This document shows, piece after piece, positions 9,138-19,742 of a DNA stretch of 64,000 nt. The stretch is taken from positions 1 through 64,000 of the forward strand of contig NZ_RHOC01000004.1 in NCBI RefSeq assembly GCF_003946145.1, given 5' to 3'. This stretch comes from Levilactobacillus huananensis. Its GTDB lineage: Bacteria > Bacillota > Bacilli > Lactobacillales > Lactobacillaceae. Made by a program: the position numbers and the translations under genes. The notes under the pieces are model-generated. The model made no database searches and was not told the origin of the DNA. It saw only the letters and a program-made list of their open reading frames with translations. Each line of letters begins with the position of its first letter. Within the stretch, counting starts at the first letter, position 1.

Positions 9138-12083
9138 TTAAGAATGACTATTTGTATTTGGGTCTTCGACCTCTTGGAGTTTTTGATTATCATCCAATTG
9201 GGAAACGCCCATTAAATGCTTCTTTTGAAGCCACCACATCGTTGGCCAGAGTAAGGCAATCGACCCGATCGTAAACAAGATCAGGACCCAGGTTGCCAAG
9301 CCAACCATCCCGGTCATCCCCGAAGTAATTGCTTCACGGAAGCCTAAGATGGAGTACGTCATTGGCAAGAATGGATGAACGACATTGTAGAAGTGGTTCG
9401 TGACTTCCATTGGGAACGTCCCACCAGAACCCCCGAGTTGAAGCATCAGGAGAACCATGGCAAGGAATCGTCCTGGGTTGTCCAGGAGCATCGACAGGAA
9501 CATGACAATGAACATCGACGCCTCCGCAAACAAGACGGAAATCAGAATCATTTGCATTGGGTGGTCAACGGACAAGCCGGCGAGCATCATCAGTGATGGT
9601 TCGATGATCCCCATGGCTAATCCTTCAACCGCACCGATCGACAGCTTGCTCAGGTACCAACCTGAAGCGGAACCGCCGGCCATCGATACCTTCCGAATTG
9701 GGAAGGCAAAGTTGAAGACCAACGCCCCAACGTACAAGGCCACGGACAGCACGTAAGGTGCTAAGGCATGTCCATAGTTTGGCACGTAGCTGTAGCTTTC
9801 GTGCTTAAGATGCGTTGGTGCCGCAAACATATCGGCCGTCTTGCTGGTCAATGGTTGCGCATTAATTTGGTCAGCCCCTGACTTCAGCGACTTCGCTAAA
9901 GTCCCGGACCCCTTGCTGAGCTTGTTGGTTCCTTGCATCAGCTTGTTGCTGTTGGCGTCTAATTTTGCAGACCCGTCGGCCAGCTGGTTAACCCCACTGG
10001 TTAAAGCAGGAACCTTACTGTTCAACGTCGACAAGCCATTGCTGATTTGACTAGCACCACTGTTCAATTGACCAGACTTGCTGTTCAATTGTGAAACGCC
10101 GCTTGCAACTTGACCGATACCAGAATTGAGTTGTGACGTCCCACTCGTCAATTCAGAGCCCTTCTTAGCCAGTGTATTGCTACCGTCTAACAATTGCGCC
10201 ACACCGGACGTTAAGGCTGGAATCTTGGCATTCAGGGTGTTCAGGCCACTTGAAAGTTGCTTAGAACCACCTAGTGCTGTGTTAACTCCGGCCGTGTAGG
10301 TGTCTAATCCAGTTGATAACTTGTTAGCACCAGTAACCGCATCGTTAATCTTACCAACAGATGACCCAAGACTTGAAATCAACGCCGAATTAGCCTGAAG
10401 TGTGCTCAGGGCACTTGATAACATAGTCAGATCAGAAGGTGTAAATTGTGATGTTGCAGTAAGCAATGGACTTAATTTGTTAATAATGCCACTCTGTTGT
10501 AACGTTATTAACCCAGACAAACCGCTGGTAACAGAACTTAATTGTTTATTCAGTCCTTCTACCATAGCCATCAACTTGTTAACTTCTGTAACATAATTTG
10601 AAGTTGCATCCCCTGCGGTATTGCTACTTCCCTTAGTTGCAGCATCCTTTTCGTTAGCTACGGCAGTCGAAACTGCAGCCGTCGCGTCAGAAATTTCTTG
10701 TTCCGATGAAGTCTTATTACCAACAACATCTTTTAATTTATCCACCGCATCGTCAGCAGCCTGCGCTGCACTTGTTACATCACTTGTGTTAGTACCACCA
10801 GGATTATCGTCGCTCGGTTGAGCAGCTTTAACGGCTGCCATCTGTGCACCAATAGCCTGAACTGCAGTTGGCAACTGTTCCATTGATGAGAGATCCATAT
10901 TTTGCAGACTGTTCAACTGAGCCTGCAACGCACTAGACGTAGCGGCATCCATGCCAATCAATCCCGAACTACTTAAGGAAGTTAGCATACTGTTCAACGC
11001 CTGCAATTTAGCCGGTTGACTCGTCAATGAAGATAACGTATTTAAACTAGGCCCTAACTTAGTTAGCAAGGTTTGCATGTCACTAAGTCCATTTGCCAGT
11101 TGTTTTGCCCCACCAGTCAATTGACTAGAGTTAGCATCCAACTTCTTCAAGCCCTTAGTTAAGTCTGAACTTCCAGACTTCAACTGCGTAACCCCACTGG
11201 CCAAAGGTCCAACTTTACTGCTCATTTGACCCAAGCCACTGTTGAGCTTGTAAACACCATCAACGTAGCTGTAAGTCCCACTGTTCAGCTTAGAAGCCCC
11301 AGCCTGTAAGGTTGGCATGTTACTGTTCAACTTCGAAACTCCGGCCGTATATTGGCTGAGTCCGGCCGTTAACGTTGCAGAACCGGTACTGAGCTTCTGA
11401 ATTCCGGTAGCCAGCGGCGTCACGGAGGTCTTCATTTGTTGCAGACCATTGTTTAACGTCTTAACCCCAGTGGTATACGTGTTTAACCCATCGGTCAGCG
11501 TAACGGTTCCGTCCTTCAATTGGGCAGACCCCTTAGCGGCCTTCTTCATTCCTTGACCCACGGTGTAGATCTGCTTGAACGTCGCCTGTGCGTAGGCCTT
11601 CGTAACCTTGGCACGGATCTGACTATCCAGCTTATCTGACCCAACTTCACTCATAACTTGGGCAATGTAGTTCGCAGAGCCGTTCGTCTTGTAAGTAAAG
11701 GTCATCTTCTTAGGATGCTTGTCCAGCGCCGTAGCGGCGTTAGCGGAGAAGTTCTTTGGTAAGGTGATCACCGTGTAGTACTTATGGTGCTTCAACCCAT
11801 CCGCGGCGGTCTTCGCCGACACAAACTTCCAACCTAATTGACTGTTCTTCTTCAAGTTGGTGACGGTCTGGTCCCCAACATTTAACTTCTGTCCTTGGTA
11901 AGTGACCGGTTGGTCTTGGTTAACCACCGCAACGGGTAATTCACCGGTTTCACCATATGGATCCCACACTGACTTCAGAAAGAAGATACAGTAGAGGAAC
12001 GGAATGAACATAATGGCCAACACGGAAATCAGAATTAACCGGTTGTGCCGAATGTAATCCCATTCGCCTTTAATCATCTTCAC
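9138..12083 (-). CDS. YhgE/Pip-type membrane protein with long repeat-rich ectodomain (981 aa)
   Basis: Large membrane protein of the YhgE/Pip superfamily (includes phage infection protein and ESX/Yuk-linked members). One N-terminal helix (LISVLAIMFIPFLYCIFFL), a family ectodomain start (PVAVVNQDQPV), then hundreds of residues of a repeating LxxGxxxLxxG pattern predicted to form a long helical rod, then five or six helices at the C-terminus resembling ABC-2 permeases. Residues about 360-560 differ in composition (Asp/Ser/Ala-rich) and interrupt the repeats. A TTG at 12092 abuts the ribosome site AAGGGAG, so I take the GTG three codons later (9-nt spacing). Function inferred only at family level: wall or secretion related, possible phage receptor. 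Confidence 0.85.
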   Translation of the reverse strand: MKMIKGEWDYIRHNRLILISVLAIMFIPFLYCIFFLKSVWDPYGETGELPVAVVNQDQPVTYQGQKLNVGDQTVTNLKKNSQLGWKFVSAKTAADGLKHHKYYTVITLPKNFSANAATALDKHPKKMTFTYKTNGSANYIAQVMSEVGSDKLDSQIRAKVTKAYAQATFKQIYTVGQGMKKAAKGSAQLKDGTVTLTDGLNTYTTGVKTLNNGLQQMKTSVTPLATGIQKLSTGSATLTAGLSQYTAGVSKLNSNMPTLQAGASKLNSGTYSYVDGVYKLNSGLGQMSSKVGPLASGVTQLKSGSSDLTKGLKKLDANSSQLTGGAKQLANGLSDMQTLLTKLGPSLNTLSSLTSQPAKLQALNSMLTSLSSSGLIGMDAATSSALQAQLNSLQNMDLSSMEQLPTAVQAIGAQMAAVKAAQPSDDNPGGTNTSDVTSAAQAADDAVDKLKDVVGNKTSSEQEISDATAAVSTAVANEKDAATKGSSNTAGDATSNYVTEVNKLMAMVEGLNKQLSSVTSGLSGLITLQQSGIINKLSPLLTATSQFTPSDLTMLSSALSTLQANSALISSLGSSVGKINDAVTGANKLSTGLDTYTAGVNTALGGSKQLSSGLNTLNAKIPALTSGVAQLLDGSNTLAKKGSELTSGTSQLNSGIGQVASGVSQLNSKSGQLNSGASQISNGLSTLNSKVPALTSGVNQLADGSAKLDANSNKLMQGTNKLSKGSGTLAKSLKSGADQINAQPLTSKTADMFAAPTHLKHESYSYVPNYGHALAPYVLSVALYVGALVFNFAFPIRKVSMAGGSASGWYLSKLSIGAVEGLAMGIIEPSLMMLAGLSVDHPMQMILISVLFAEASMFIVMFLSMLLDNPGRFLAMVLLMLQLGGSGGTFPMEVTNHFYNVVHPFLPMTYSILGFREAITSGMTGMVGLATWVLILFTIGSIALLWPTMWWLQKKHLMGVSQLDDNQKLQEVEDPNTNSHS

Positions 12084-12415
12084 GAGTTTCAACTCCCTTT
12101 TCCTTTAAAATTCCTCAAAATAATGGCTAATTATTATAGAACATAGTCGCACAACATTACTTGACTTGTCAAAAATGCAACAGGCCATCGACAATTTTTC
12201 AAATCGCCGTCATCCCTTGTCATGACTGGTTTTCACGGCTATCTGGGCTGATTAAAGAAAATGTTTCACAGTACAGACTCATCAGACTTTAACCTTAAAA
12301 AGTCCGTAATATCGGGATTTTCCCGACCTGGTTTACTGAAAGCAACTGCCTGTTTTAACACAAATGAAAGCCCTTTTTCATTCGATCCCGGCCACAATTT
12401 ATCGACCCTCGACCC
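12084..12415. other. Intergenic region between dacA and the YhgE gene
   Basis: No gene seen. Contains a small hairpin CGGGATTTTCCCG near 12317 and presumably the promoter of the minus-strand YhgE-type gene. Confidence 0.3.
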
Positions 12416-12449
12416 GAAAAAATCGCCCACCCCCGTAGGGATCGGCGAC
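12416..12449 (-). terminator. Terminator of dacA
   Basis: Minus-strand imperfect stem TCGCCGATCC / GGGGTGGGCGA followed by TTTTTT, about 30 bp past the stop. Confidence 0.7.
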
Positions 12450-12475
12450 AAAACTTATCTCAGGATTAGCTGGGG

Positions 12476-13804
12476 TTAAAACAGTGAAACAATTGACCGC
12501 CACAGACGGACAAAGATATTGGCCTTTTCAACGGCTTGGGTCACCTTTAATGGTACCTTGGTCGTCTTGGTATTCCCTAAGAAGCCTAATTGGTCCCCCT
12601 TCAAGGAGACGTTTGCGGTCCCAATCGTCGCATTCTTCTTAACTGGTGCTTCCAGTGCCTGGTTCTTTTCCAACTTGGCCTTTAACTGTGGCTTGGCGGA
12701 AACGTTGCTGGCAATTTGGTCATTTCGAATCCAGAGCTTAACATTCTGACCCAGAACCGTCTTGGCTGTCTTCTCTTTAGCATCGTTAGTCTTGATACTC
12801 TTGGCACCCTTGATCTGGTCACCAGCCTGGTAGCTGACCGTCTTGAAGTTGTTATAGACATAAGACATCATCTTCTGTGTCTGTTGGAAACGAGCTGGGT
12901 CGGTTTCAGACTTGTGAGAAGCGTGAAGCACCACCGTCACGATCCGGTTGCCATCATTATCGGAAGTCCCGGTAAAGTTGGCCCCAGCGGCATCGGACGT
13001 CCCCGTCTTCAGCCCGTCAACGTGAAGCTTGCTGTAAGAAGCGGTGAGCCCCTTTAACATCCAGTTCCAATTGTCCATCTTCGTGGCATCTTGAGTGCCC
13101 TTCTCAAACCACAACTTGTCAATCTTCGTCGTTTGAAGCACTTCTGGGTACTTGTTCAGTAAGGCGACCGCCAATTTAGCTTGGTCGGCTGCGGACCATT
13201 GGTTTTCAGCTGAACCCGCCACGTTTGAATAGCCCAGGTTACCCACCTGTTCATTGGTTAACCCACAGGCGTTGTAAATCTTGACGTTGGTCATCCCCAA
13301 CTTCTTCGCCTGCACCTTCATCTGGTTGACAAACGCATGCGGTGATCCGGCCACGGCACTACCGAGGGCTTCAACCGCCCCATTGGCCGAATAAATTAAT
13401 GACGCTTGATATAGTGACTTGACCGTGTAGCTGTGACCGGCCCGCAAAGGCACGTTGGATAATTTGGTGTTCTTAGCGACCTTAGCCACATCCTTGCTCA
13501 CGGTGATCTTCTGGTCCCACTTTAATTTACCGCTATGAACCGCTTGGAGGACCAGGTAAATGGACAACAATTTGGTCATCGAAGCGACTGGTAAGGCCTT
13601 ATCGCTGTTCTTATCATATAGAATCTGACCCGTCTTGGCGTCGACGGCAATCCCAGCCTTCGCCTGCAGATTTACCGTGCTGGTCGTACTGGTTGCCGCT
13701 TGCGCCACAACCGGTGCACTGGCACCTAATCCACTTAACCCACCAGTAACCAGCGTGACCGCTGTCACTAGTCCAATCAAAACTTGCCGTAACTGTTTCT
13801 TCAT
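12476..13804 (-). CDS. dacA: D-alanyl-D-alanine carboxypeptidase, PBP5 type (442 aa)
   Basis: Secreted, membrane-bound serine peptidase that trims the terminal D-Ala of peptidoglycan stem peptides. Signal peptide of about 36 residues, then the three active-site motifs: SMTK (Ser75-Lys78), SAN (139-141) and KTG (266-268). A PBP5 C-terminal domain follows and the last residues (FVRLWRSIVSLF) form the amphipathic membrane anchor. I start at MKKQLRQ, with GAGGAG 11 nt upstream; the frame itself is open 36 codons further. It lies 52 bp after the histidine kinase gene on the same strand, so may be read with the two-component system. Confidence 0.95.
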   Translation of the reverse strand: MKKQLRQVLIGLVTAVTLVTGGLSGLGASAPVVAQAATSTTSTVNLQAKAGIAVDAKTGQILYDKNSDKALPVASMTKLLSIYLVLQAVHSGKLKWDQKITVSKDVAKVAKNTKLSNVPLRAGHSYTVKSLYQASLIYSANGAVEALGSAVAGSPHAFVNQMKVQAKKLGMTNVKIYNACGLTNEQVGNLGYSNVAGSAENQWSAADQAKLAVALLNKYPEVLQTTKIDKLWFEKGTQDATKMDNWNWMLKGLTASYSKLHVDGLKTGTSDAAGANFTGTSDNDGNRIVTVVLHASHKSETDPARFQQTQKMMSYVYNNFKTVSYQAGDQIKGAKSIKTNDAKEKTAKTVLGQNVKLWIRNDQIASNVSAKPQLKAKLEKNQALEAPVKKNATIGTANVSLKGDQLGFLGNTKTTKVPLKVTQAVEKANIFVRLWRSIVSLF

Positions 13805-13856
13805 GAGATTTAAAACTCCTCTATCATATGTAGTGTCGGCAATGCCGACGCTGAAT

Positions 13857-15032
13857 CTATTTTGTCTTATCTGCTGTACGTAACCGTTCAGGAATGGCCA
13901 ATGGGTGGTCATGCTTAACGGGTAAGTGAATCACAAAGCTGGTCAGCTGGTCATCCGACTCCACGTAAATGTAGCCCCCGTGAAGCGCCACAATACTCTG
14001 CGCGATGGCCAAACCCAACCCGGTTCCACCGGTCTCCTTGGAACGTGACTCTTCGACACGGTAGAACCGTTCAAAGATCAGTGCCAAAGACGCCTTAGGA
14101 ATCTTCGGGCCATCATTGGTGACACGAACTTCCAACTCGTCGGGTGAGACCTGCTTGGCAATCAAGTTAATCTCGCTCCCACCATTCCCATACTTCAAGG
14201 CGTTCGACACCAGATTATTGAAGACCCGCACTAATTTCTCGGGGTCAGCCTCCATCATCAGGCTAGCCGGTGTGCTTGAAGCCCCCACCGTCATGGCCTT
14301 CTTCTGTCCTTCCAGTTCAAAGCTGGCCGCCAGTTGTTCCAACATAGCGGCTAAATCAATCTTAGTGATACTAAGTGGCGTATCGGTCTGCCGGACCTTG
14401 GTGTACTCGAAGAGGTCGTCCACCAAGGATTTCATCTGTTTAGACTTCAAAAACGCCGTGTGCGTGTACTTCAGCAGGTCTTCCTCACTGTGATACTGCT
14501 GATCTTCAATGAGCCCCAGGTAGCCGATAATCGACGTTAATGGGGTCCGAATATCATGACTGACATTGGTAATCAACTCATCCTTGGACTTTTCAATCGC
14601 CCGTTCTTCATTCATCGAGCTAATGACGGAATCCACCAAGGCATTCACGGAATCGACCACCCGTTGAACGTCACCGCTCACGCGAAAGGGAATTCGGTGG
14701 TCGAAATGACCGTTGGCAATGTAATGCAGTTCGCCAATGATATGGCGTAGTTGCATCTGCCGATAGCGTCGAATCAAACGCCACCAGACCACCAATGCAT
14801 CCGCGATCAGCATTAACCCAATAAATAAGTTTTCCCAACTCCACAGCTGAAAATTATTCGGACCAAACATGACAGAACGCTTAATAATGAAGATCCCGTC
14901 TCGCAGGCCTGGATTACTCTCGATAGCCTGAATAATGAGCACTAGCAATGCTAGGTTCAGCATCAGCAGAAGGATCACGGTGACGACCCCTTCCATGAAG
15001 AGCGCACTCTTCTCCCGGGTGGTTAGCTTCAT
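13857..15032 (-). CDS. Sensor histidine kinase (391 aa)
   Basis: Membrane sensor kinase. Two transmembrane helices (about residues 12-36 and 67-85) enclose a very short 30-residue extracellular loop, so it is probably an intramembrane or envelope-stress sensor. A HAMP-like linker is followed by the HisKA box SHDIRTPLTS with His159, the N box NNLVSNALKYG and G boxes (GTGLGLAIAQS). The partner regulator is encoded 71 bp upstream and dacA is downstream; regulation of wall metabolism is an inference from that neighbourhood. Confidence 0.93.
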   Translation of the reverse strand: MKLTTREKSALFMEGVVTVILLLMLNLALLVLIIQAIESNPGLRDGIFIIKRSVMFGPNNFQLWSWENLFIGLMLIADALVVWWRLIRRYRQMQLRHIIGELHYIANGHFDHRIPFRVSGDVQRVVDSVNALVDSVISSMNEERAIEKSKDELITNVSHDIRTPLTSIIGYLGLIEDQQYHSEEDLLKYTHTAFLKSKQMKSLVDDLFEYTKVRQTDTPLSITKIDLAAMLEQLAASFELEGQKKAMTVGASSTPASLMMEADPEKLVRVFNNLVSNALKYGNGGSEINLIAKQVSPDELEVRVTNDGPKIPKASLALIFERFYRVEESRSKETGGTGLGLAIAQSIVALHGGYIYVESDDQLTSFVIHLPVKHDHPLAIPERLRTADKTK

Positions 15033-15103
15033 GATCTAGCCTCCCCGTATCCTGATAAATCGTCATTTCTAAACTGTAACATGGTTATCCTCGATCTTCT
15101 TGA

Positions 15104-15793
15104 TTAATGGGATTCAATCTTGTAGCCGACACCCCAAACGGTTTGAATGACCTTCTCACCGTTCGTCGCGTCCTCGATCTTATCGCGCAAGTGACTCACA
15201 TGGACCATGACGGTTTTGGCCGACACGATACTCTCTTGACGCCAAACGCGTTCGAAGATCTCATCGGCTGAGAAGACCCGGTTCGGGTGACTCGCCAACA
15301 GGTACAGGATCCCAAATTCAAGCGCAGTGAGTGAGATTGTCTTACCAGCAATCGTCTTCACTTCATGGGAATCCTTGTTAATCGTCAACGTTCCGATATC
15401 CAAGATATCTGGGGCATCATCGGTCACTTGATCTTGACTCCGCCGCAACAGTGACTTCACACGCGCCATAACCTCTAATGGGTTAAATGGCTTGGTTACA
15501 TAATCGTCCGCCCCAGTGATTAACCCTTGAATCTTATCCATGTCGCCGGTCTTCGCCGAAAGGATCAGAATTGGAATTTGAGAGTCCTTCCGAACTTCCT
15601 TCACGACTTCAATCCCACTCATTTCGGGCATCATAATATCCAGAATCATTAAGGCAATATCCGGCGTCGTGTGCAGCTTGGTCAACGCTTCCTTCCCGTT
15701 GTACGCGGTCAGAGGTTCATAGCCTTCATTTTTAATGTAAATTTCAAGTAATTGTGCAATTTCTTTATCATCATCGACAACTAAAATTTTCAT
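15104..15793 (-). CDS. OmpR/PhoB family response regulator (229 aa)
   Basis: Receiver domain with acidic pocket VVDDD, phosphoacceptor Asp52 in MILDIMMPEMSG and conserved Lys in DDYVTKPFNPLE, followed by a winged-helix DNA-binding domain ending VRVHLRDKIE-like (here VMVHVSHLRDKIED) and TVWGVGYKIE. Full length. First gene of a regulator-kinase pair, with dacA next on the same strand. VanR-like in layout but no van genes are present. Confidence 0.94.
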   Translation of the reverse strand: MKILVVDDDKEIAQLLEIYIKNEGYEPLTAYNGKEALTKLHTTPDIALMILDIMMPEMSGIEVVKEVRKDSQIPILILSAKTGDMDKIQGLITGADDYVTKPFNPLEVMARVKSLLRRSQDQVTDDAPDILDIGTLTINKDSHEVKTIAGKTISLTALEFGILYLLASHPNRVFSADEIFERVWRQESIVSAKTVMVHVSHLRDKIEDATNGEKVIQTVWGVGYKIESH

Positions 15794-16139
15794 ATTCGGT
15801 TTATTCTCCTTTAACAGCCAGGTTAGGTCGCTAGCGGTCTGCCCCCAAGGGTACTTTACGTCTATTCTAGCAAATATCTTCGGTGAGGCGACGTCAAAGC
15901 CCGAACCTTTAGTCGGGCGTAAGGCACTTAACCATTCCTTAATCTTACACTATTTACCGGCCGCCCGCCAACCTGTTGTTTAAGGCCTTGATAAGTCTTT
16001 TTGACCTAATAGCCTCGTTCAACGATCTCAGGGGGAAAATCAGCAACGTCGATTGATCGGTGAACCTTCGGCCTTCAAGCGAGGTGAGAAACCACTCTTC
16101 AGGCCGTCCCCCATCCTTGGCGGCCAACCCTAACACTAA
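15794..16139. other. Intergenic region between guaB and the two-component system
   Basis: No supported gene. Holds a short hairpin CCCGAACCTTTAGTCGGG near 15900 and the promoter region of the response regulator; a 60-codon minus-strand frame at 15954-16136 has no ribosome site and was not accepted. Confidence 0.3.
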
Positions 16140-16172
16140 AAGAAAAGGAACCAGCCAAAGAGCCGGTTCCAG
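16140..16172 (-). terminator. Terminator of guaB
   Basis: Minus-strand stem GGAACCGGCT / AGCTGGTTCC-like around CTTT, followed by TTTTCTTTT, 10 bp past the guaB stop. Confidence 0.88.
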
Positions 16173-16181
16173 TAAAACAAC

Positions 16182-17339
<1,158 letters not shown>

Positions 17340-17389
17340 TTAATTGTAGTCTCAGGCTCGGTTAGGAATCCTGGGAGATATTGTGTTTA

Positions 17390-17418
17390 AATTTACCAGT
17401 CTAGGCCACTCAGGTCAA
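17390..17418 (-). promoter_or_regulatory. guaB promoter
   Basis: Minus-strand TTGACC (-35) and TAAATT (-10) separated by 17 bp, about 70 bp before the guaB start. Confidence 0.6.
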
Positions 17419-17467
17419 GGACTCTCATTGAACTATCATAGTTCTCTTAGCGTCACTTGTTAAATGC

Positions 17468-19114
17468 CTACCGCCGTTTGAATAACCAGTAGGTCTCGTT
17501 CACCCCTTCAAATATCTGGGTGTGCTGGGCAACCGGTCGGTAATTTCTGAGGAGTATTTTGGCCATCTTGGCCGTCCCGGGATTCAAATCACCACTACTG
17601 ATTCGGCCGTCTACGCCTGGCCACTGCTTAATCGTCTTACCAGCGGGCGTATTCAAGACGACCCATTCAACGTCTTGATCACGAATGACGGCCTGCTGCG
17701 ATGCCAAGATCTGGGGCGCCGAGCTCTGCGGAATATTGTAGTTTTGGAAATAATAAGTGTTTGGCACCGCTCCCGACGCCGTGTAGAACCCCATATCAAT
17801 CGACCCGTAGTTCAGTAGCGTCAGCTTGGTATCCGCCGGTGTCTCCGTACGCATCAATCGACCGAAGACCACCTGGGCAGGCTGTTGCGGCCGAGTCGTT
17901 GCGACCTCCGTAATGGCCGAATTATTCGGAAAAACCTTGGAATTCGTCACATTACTGTTGACCCCTAATACTAGAAGCAAGCTGAAGACCAGCGTTGCTA
18001 GAATTGGGAATGGTGCATCCCCCGTCGGTAGCGGCACTCGTTTGAAGGCCCACTGACACAAGTAGACAAAGGGTAGAATGAAGAAGGCAAAATAGATCAG
18101 CTGATAATACTGATAAACCGCGTTGGCTTGATAGCCATAAAGGGCAAATAGATCGGCACCTAAATTAGTTAACAGGTATGTCCCTCGCATGAACGGATCG
18201 TGAAAGAGTGCCGGTTGAAACATCACCACTAACGTTCCGACAATCCCTAGAATAAAGAAGATGACGTTACTCAGATAGAATTGCGAAACCAGCGTCGTGG
18301 ATTGAACCAAGTTAGCGAAGAAGGCCACCGACGAGGTCAAATAAACGTGGGTATTGAACAAAACATAAACATTGATGAACGCCGCCAGCGACCCGGTGAC
18401 CAGAAAGTAAACCAACCAGGGCAGGGTGGTCACCAGAAAGCCGATGGCACTCCAGGCCACCAACTTTCCCAGTTCACGCCACCGCTTAGTCACCATCAAC
18501 CGACCCATTAACAAGAGGTAAAAGACGATCCACGCACCGAGTAACGTGTACTTCGATAGTAAGACCACGCCCACGATAGCCCCTTGAGCGGCATACATCC
18601 CCCGACTTCCTGTCAGCTGTGTGCGATCAAGCTTAACCATGACCATCACCAACGAGATGAGTAAGGGGAACGTGAAGAACTCTACCGTGTCCCCATAATC
18701 ATAGTACGGGTGGTAAAGTAGCAGGCTTGGGACCAAGATCCCCGTCAACAGGGCTGGCAACGATGGGGTTCCCAATAGCAAGGCTAACCGATAGACCAGA
18801 AACATCGCGGCCACCAGGGTGATAATTTCGACAATAAAAATTAATAGGAAACTCCGCGACGATACTAGATAGGCTAGGCCATGCAACAGATAGACGTAGG
18901 GGCCCTTCTGCTCGAAGATATCCTTGTAAGGGACGATGCCGTGCATCATGGCCTTCCCCACCGTGAAGAAGGCATTATTGTCGGGTGACGTGTCGAAGTA
19001 AAAGGCCGGCGAGGTGTAGGAACAGAAGGTCATGATAAAGGCCCCAATCACCGCAAACAGCCCCAGCACCTGCAGATTACGCTCGTGAAGTTTGTCTCTG
19101 AACCACTTAATCAT
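17468..19114 (-). CDS. Polytopic membrane protein, GT-C type glycosyltransferase-like (548 aa)
   Basis: About ten to twelve hydrophobic helices, an acidic FDTSPDNNAFF motif in the first extracellular loop and FEQKGPYVYLLHG, a pattern seen in GT-C enzymes (lipid-linked sugar donors, Asp in the first loop as catalytic base). A soluble tail from about residue 430 is extracytoplasmic. Probably glycosylates teichoic acid or another envelope polymer, but acceptor and sugar are unknown. ATG start with GGAGAGGAC ribosome site. No terminator of good quality follows; guaB has its own promoter. Confidence 0.65.
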   Translation of the reverse strand: MIKWFRDKLHERNLQVLGLFAVIGAFIMTFCSYTSPAFYFDTSPDNNAFFTVGKAMMHGIVPYKDIFEQKGPYVYLLHGLAYLVSSRSFLLIFIVEIITLVAAMFLVYRLALLLGTPSLPALLTGILVPSLLLYHPYYDYGDTVEFFTFPLLISLVMVMVKLDRTQLTGSRGMYAAQGAIVGVVLLSKYTLLGAWIVFYLLLMGRLMVTKRWRELGKLVAWSAIGFLVTTLPWLVYFLVTGSLAAFINVYVLFNTHVYLTSSVAFFANLVQSTTLVSQFYLSNVIFFILGIVGTLVVMFQPALFHDPFMRGTYLLTNLGADLFALYGYQANAVYQYYQLIYFAFFILPFVYLCQWAFKRVPLPTGDAPFPILATLVFSLLLVLGVNSNVTNSKVFPNNSAITEVATTRPQQPAQVVFGRLMRTETPADTKLTLLNYGSIDMGFYTASGAVPNTYYFQNYNIPQSSAPQILASQQAVIRDQDVEWVVLNTPAGKTIKQWPGVDGRISSGDLNPGTAKMAKILLRNYRPVAQHTQIFEGVNETYWLFKRR

Positions 19115-19179
19115 GTGTCCTCTCCCCTATCTCTGTTGTGTCGATACAGCGAAATATCAGATAGCGCTGGTATTAACCG

Positions 19180-19224
19180 CTATTTTCGCAGAAGGTCTCG
19201 GCCAGCGAAAACACCGCCGCACAT
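19180..19224 (-). CDS. Possible 14-codon leader peptide upstream of the GT-C-like gene
   Basis: ATG with a GGAGGGAGG ribosome site 4 nt upstream opens a 14-residue frame (MCGGVFAGRDLLRK) ending 65 bp before the start of the downstream membrane protein gene. The ribosome site is much stronger than chance, but there is no attenuator hairpin that would prove a regulatory role. Confidence 0.25.
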   Translation of the reverse strand: MCGGVFAGRDLLRK

Positions 19225-19515
19225 GGCACCTCCCTCCAGGCCTAATATTAGCCACTCCAATAACGAGGCAGGGCTGACAACACTCCAAACCGTCCCGTTT
19301 TTCCCGTCAAGTAATTATCGGGATCAAGGTTGTCGGCAGTGATCAATTGACGGGTAGACACGTCTCGGCCGGCAATCCTATTCCGACACGGTATGACTAC
19401 ATCCTTGAAGTTTCCGACAACGCAACAGATAGCCCCGGCTTCTGTTGCCTGCACCAATCAGTAAATTGACTGACCGTTCTCAGCGAAGGGACGCAGTGCC
19501 TTTAAAAACCAGCGA
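19225..19515. other. Non-coding stretch
   Basis: No gene recognised on either strand apart from the short leader described separately. Presumably carries the promoter for the GT-C-like gene. Confidence 0.3.
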
Positions 19516-19551
19516 TCAAAAAAAGAGGCCGTAGCCGACACCACGGTCTCT
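19516..19551 (-). terminator. Terminator at the end of a ~190-nt 3' untranslated region
   Basis: Minus-strand stem GAGACCGT / ACGGCCTC followed by seven T. It is the first good terminator after the secreted basic protein gene ending at 19743. Confidence 0.75.
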
Positions 19552-19742
19552 CCAAACACAGGCGGTCATTTTCCGGTCTCAATCCCCGTCACGACCTTCC
19601 TGTGGCGTGTGCCCGATTACTCGAACACAACGGGTGTCTTCAGGTTACCGTTAAGCCACACCCGGCCAACGATTGACCCAGGCGTCTAGCTCAGCTTAAC
19701 AGCTCCCTCAGACCACTCGACTAAATACCCCGAATTACCGTC

